64,000 nt of DNA, taken from NCBI GenBank assembly GCA_947488595.1, contig CANKZI010000010.1:1-64000 (forward strand). The letters are read 5' to 3'. The notes beneath the pieces are model-generated. The model saw nothing but the letters and a program-made list of their open reading frames with translations. It searched no databases and was not told where the DNA came from. Shown one piece after another: positions 61,401 through 64,000 of this stretch (position 1 is the first letter of the stretch; each line of letters begins with the position of its first letter). Origin of the DNA: Flavobacteriaceae bacterium. GTDB taxonomy: Bacteria > Bacteroidota > Bacteroidia > Flavobacteriales > Flavobacteriaceae. Position numbers and translations under genes: made by a program.

Positions 61401-63866
61401 CCAATTGAAGTCATAACATGCAATACTTGCCATACCTTGGATGATTTAACCGATGGAGAATATTATAAACTGCCCGGAGGACCTACCAATACAAGCCCAA
61501 GTCAACAACTGTTGCCAGCGGGAACACAAATTTGTACCAATACTACAACAGCAGATTACACGACAATATATGTATATTCGGGCTCACCCGTTGTAGGTAA
61601 TATTTGTTATCAAGAATACAGTATTGATATTTACAATGTCAACACCAACATAACCCCTATTGCTGATGTATATGCTTGTGATTCTTATGTGTTACCTGCC
61701 ATTGTTGGACCAGGAGATTATTGGTCTGCAGCAGGAGGTCCTAACGGAGGTGGCGCAATAGTACCAGTAGGGACAGTAGTAACAACAAATACCACCTTTT
61801 ACGTTTATTACGAAAATAACAACCGTGTAACTTGTTCGTCAGAAGATGCTTTTGCAGTAACGATTTATACCACACCCGTTGTAGCATCAATACCCTCAGA
61901 AGAAGAATGTGATTCTTTCTTGCTTCCTGCTTTAGTAGCGCCAGCAACCAGGTATTTTACCTTACCGGGCGGGCCAAGTAATCCTTTAAATGTTGAAAAG
62001 TTTGTTGGTGATGCAATTACTACTTCTCAAACCGTTTATGCTTATGCCGAAAGTGGCACAATAGCAACTCAAATTTGTTTTGATGAAGAGCCGTTGGTAA
62101 TTACCATTAACAATACACCAAATATTCCAGCGATTACCCCTGTATTTGCTTGCGATAGTTATGCGCTTCCAGCTTATCCAGCGCCAGCTACTAAATACTT
62201 TACAGCGAATGATGGCACTGGAACAGAATTGTTTCCTAATGACCCGATAACTACAACACAAACCATTTATGCGTATGCCGAAACAGCTACTACGCCAAAT
62301 TGTTCTGAATACGAGCCGTTTATCATTAACATTAATTATACTCCGGTTTTCAATGCTAGTGAAGTAGCAGATGTAAATACTTGTAACTCTTACACCTTAC
62401 CGGCTTTAACAACACCTAATGCTAAATATTATACGCAAGCAAACGGAAGTGGAACAATAATACCAGTAAATACGGTTTTTACAACAAGTCAAGTGATTTA
62501 TGCTTATGCAGTAAACGGTACGGGACCAAATACTTGTGCGTCTGCAAACGAAGATATTGTTATCAATATTTACAATGTAGATGAAATTGCTAATATTACC
62601 AATTGTGGAACAGTTACACTTCCTGCACTATCCGCTCCAAATGCGCAATACTACTTGCAACCAAACGGTACCGGCGCACCGGTAACACAAATTAGTCAAT
62701 TAGGAGTTAACAATGTTTATGTATATGGTATTTCTCCATTTGGTACTTGTGCAGATGTGTGGCCCTTTACAGTAACTATAAATGCATCTGCGGTAGCCAA
62801 TCCAGTACCAGATCCTTTAAGAAGAATTTGTGATGTAGATAGCAATGTAGATGACAATGTTACTGATTTTAATTTGGATAGTTTGACTTCTACAATTTTA
62901 GGAGCTCAAGATCCTACTTTTTATCAGGTTGAATATTTTCCATCCTTACCAGATGCAGCTGCTGGAACAAATAAAATTACAACGGATGCTGGTTTGCTGA
63001 CCGATACGCGATTGAGTACGGTATATGCGAAAGTTTCAGATGGCACTAATTCTGGTTGCGAAGACATAGAACCAATCACAATTATTGTTGTTCCTTTCCC
63101 ACACGAAGATCCTAACAATCCGATTTCTGGGATTATTTGTACTAATGTTGATACAGGTTTAGTTGGACTATTAGAACCAATAAATCCACCTTTTAATTAT
63201 GCAGCACCAAACTATTTATTTTCTTGGAGGGATTCAGCAGGTATTGAATTAAGTTCAGCATATAATTTTGAACCACCTAGTGGCGGCAATTATTCATTGG
63301 TTATTACTGCGACTGGAGTTAGTGGTTGCGAATCATTGCCAATTGATTTTACGGTAATCGAATCATCACGACCAATCGATGTTACATTTGAAACTGTTGG
63401 CATGTTTACCGACAATCAGACGGTAACCGTATTAACAACACCTGTTGATACTGGCGGTTTGTTTTTATATTCATTGGATGGTCAAACACCACAAACGACA
63501 AATGTATTTACAAACGTTAGTTCTGGTGTTCATGAAATTACCGTTAGCGATGTAAATGGTTGTGGTTCATTGCCACTTCCTATACCATTGCAATTGGTCA
63601 ACAGTCCTAAATTCTTTTCACCAAATGGTGATGGAGTTAATGACAAATGGCGTATTGTTGGATTGGAAAATCAAGTTAATTCACAATTGTTCATTTACGA
63701 CCGTTACGGAAAACTATTGAGCCAACAATTTGTAAACAGTGGTGATGGTTGGGATGGAACAGTAAACGGCCAACCACTACCTGGAAATGATTATTGGTTT
63801 ACGATTACCTATGTTGAAAATGGTGTAGCAAAAGAATTCAAATCCCACTTTTCATTGGTTAGATAA
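58485..63866 (+). CDS. Large T9SS-exported surface protein (anchor L, repeats, gliding CTD)
   Basis: 1793 residues. A Sec signal peptide (MKKLLIFILVITSFAGFSQ) is followed by a choice-of-anchor L domain (about 25-265) with SGVVLTTGNV, LEFDFVASATTFDLAFVFASEEYG (in pieces) and FSDAFAFLIK. Residues about 290-590 are beta-rich Ig-like segments. Residues about 600-1450 hold eleven recognisable repeats of about 75-85 residues with a Cys-anchored start such as CDSYVLPAI, CNSYTLPAL or CSTYTLPAL, then an aromatic GG[PT] loop. The C-terminus (about 1705-1793) is a type B gliding-motility domain: FFSPNGDGVNDKWRI, YDRYGKLL, GDGWDGTVNGQPLPGNDYW. It is secreted by the type IX system and probably adhesive. 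Its partner genes are not in this window. Confidence 0.93.
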   Translation: MKKLLIFILVITSFAGFSQAVTIDATKTPTQLVNDILISSLCFNATAVTSSSGNTFGSTNGIGYFENYNDNFPFTSGVVLTTGNVTRVPSPNNVVLSDGTAAWPGDQDLEDALAPAGIVLNSVNATSLEFDFVASATTFDLAFVFASEEYGTSQCNFSDAFAFLIKNVTTGSNYSNIAVVGASNEPVSVQTIRNNLYNPNCPSANPSFFGAYNTPGFGPAINFNGQTIKMTASSTLVVGNTYHVKLVIADGGDNVGYDSAIFLEAKSLNIGQNVLGIDYVAANATDPVTPRNGYCPGSVLPTLQATPALPPGTTYVWKRNNTNFSPPQTGPTLVLSPTLNLQPTSGQNTYSLTYTQPGCSAITDEIIVEIFPNIDALQVVPPIYKCTTAGATNYDFDLTINTEIILSNNTNAPGDDLPTDTVITYHTSAPNANANTGILPTTYNITAAQALAGFPIFVRITNPNTQCFEVRSFTLNRIPPPTLGGIPADITLCALTTATPARATFDFAPIYSLILGSNNPATTLITYHTTQNNAILGVIAGSIRPNGGPAGTYNTVSRSVWIRVENVTDPTCFVVSSVPFQLIVTPLPLVNILPDVVVCTSFTLPALTDPNMQYWSGINATTGDPVAPQRFAGDVITPTGTTTLYVFNQAGVCKSSDSFKIIKSNLNAITPASASYCETVGFILPPLPYGGYWTLAGGPTTPGNTPRNAGDNINTLGDTTLHVWFENPTEGITCGQNKSFIITILPFTALPTTYENQFACSSYNLLADTNGGTYYNGPNKTGGVRLPGAITTPGPTIIYVYKESNTAPNCTSEQTFTVFIGTTNINPPASVTSCSTYTLPALTVGEYRTQAAGAGSVIPEGTPITSTTQIWYYVQGQNCTDNLNFTVTINLAPLPVMPNIGPVCDEYILPPVAHAGSYFSGPLGTGQNLDGLSIVNPGVNTVYFYDRFPGGSCFVQNMFTVTIDSSPAIDARPIEVITCNTCHTLDDLTDGEYYKLPGGPTNTSPSQQLLPAGTQICTNTTTADYTTIYVYSGSPVVGNICYQEYSIDIYNVNTNITPIADVYACDSYVLPAIVGPGDYWSAAGGPNGGGAIVPVGTVVTTNTTFYVYYENNNRVTCSSEDAFAVTIYTTPVVASIPSEEECDSFLLPALVAPATRYFTLPGGPSNPLNVEKFVGDAITTSQTVYAYAESGTIATQICFDEEPLVITINNTPNIPAITPVFACDSYALPAYPAPATKYFTANDGTGTELFPNDPITTTQTIYAYAETATTPNCSEYEPFIININYTPVFNASEVADVNTCNSYTLPALTTPNAKYYTQANGSGTIIPVNTVFTTSQVIYAYAVNGTGPNTCASANEDIVINIYNVDEIANITNCGTVTLPALSAPNAQYYLQPNGTGAPVTQISQLGVNNVYVYGISPFGTCADVWPFTVTINASAVANPVPDPLRRICDVDSNVDDNVTDFNLDSLTSTILGAQDPTFYQVEYFPSLPDAAAGTNKITTDAGLLTDTRLSTVYAKVSDGTNSGCEDIEPITIIVVPFPHEDPNNPISGIICTNVDTGLVGLLEPINPPFNYAAPNYLFSWRDSAGIELSSAYNFEPPSGGNYSLVITATGVSGCESLPIDFTVIESSRPIDVTFETVGMFTDNQTVTVLTTPVDTGGLFLYSLDGQTPQTTNVFTNVSSGVHEITVSDVNGCGSLPLPIPLQLVNSPKFFSPNGDGVNDKWRIVGLENQVNSQLFIYDRYGKLLSQQFVNSGDGWDGTVNGQPLPGNDYWFTITYVENGVAKEFKSHFSLVR
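60283..62790 (+). repeat. Eleven tandem protein-level repeats inside the exported protein
   Basis: Cys-anchored repeat starts near 60283, 60510, 60757, 60982, 61195, 61420, 61677, 61908, 62151, 62381 and 62606 (spacing about 200-260 bp). The later units (61677-62606) are the most alike. DNA identity between units is low to moderate by eye, so this is protein-level repetition. Confidence 0.7.
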
Positions 63867-63884
63867 ATCAAAATTTATAAAAAT

Positions 63885-63920
63885 AAAAAAGGCTTCCAAA
63901 TCCAATGGAAGCCTTTTTTT
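63885..63920 (+). terminator. Terminator of the large exported protein gene
   Basis: AAAAAAGGCTTCCA, a loop of about 6-7 nt, TGGAAGCCTTTTTTT, 19 bp after the stop. The last 80 bp of the window show no supported gene. Confidence 0.88.
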
Positions 63921-64000
63921 GTTTAAAAAGCCATAACCAAACAAATATTTCATACAATATAGGAAAAAGATAAATTGCCGTTATGCTACATATAATGATA

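Overview
The window looks like a chromosomal segment of a member of Flavobacteriaceae, close to Flavobacterium. The evidence is AT-rich DNA, TAnnTTTG-type -7 promoter elements about 20-25 nt before many start codons, near absence of Shine-Dalgarno sequences, several likely TTG/GTG starts, a type IX secretion (T9SS) C-terminal domain of the gliding-motility type, and gene neighbourhoods typical of this family. I see no prophage, insertion sequence, integrase or CRISPR array. Almost all of it is core genome.

Layout. 1-5980: an epimerase cut by the window edge, a DUF4442 thioesterase-like protein, and an envelope-stress-like operon (DUF4870, PadR regulator, PspC protein, GIN-domain lipoprotein) followed by a second GIN-domain protein. 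6046-9280: thioredoxin reductase, tRNA-Pro(TGG), a two-domain fasciclin lipoprotein and uridine kinase. 9405-13955: a DivIC/FtsB-like division protein, both methylmalonyl-CoA mutase subunits with a small membrane protein between them, and tRNA-Pro(GGG). 14013-16372: an LVIVD lipoprotein and a DECR-like SDR. 16544-21763: parA-parB-DUF5683-dapB-lepB-wbqC-like operon. 21758-27967 (minus): TPR protein and ribH, then mutL, two rhomboid proteases and an endo/exonuclease/phosphatase-fold protein.

28123-33590: recF, a rhodanese-thioredoxin lipoprotein, a DUF2461 protein, a GT4 glycosyltransferase and an asparagine synthetase. 33653-39986: murB, a GT2 glycosyltransferase overlapping an ECF sigma factor, a TonB-like protein, a small PhnA-domain protein, lipA and a GAPDH. 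40023-49888: a hybrid histidine kinase, purine nucleoside phosphorylase and lpxK, a Nif3-like protein, a DUF164 coiled-coil protein, an alpha/beta hydrolase, rluF, folD and ffh.

49889-64000 is the more accessory, surface-oriented end. It holds a candidate structured RNA element, two related lipoproteins (one with an Asp-rich tract), an MBOAT plus two SGNH-hydrolase genes that probably O-acylate an extracellular polymer, argS, and a 1793-residue T9SS-exported protein with a choice-of-anchor L domain, about eleven tandem Cys-anchored repeats and a gliding-motility C-terminal domain. The most notable items are the structured RNA element near 50000-50143, the repeat architecture of the large exported protein, the O-acylation operon, the apparently endonuclease-dead MutL, and the long hairpin-bearing leader of the PspC operon.
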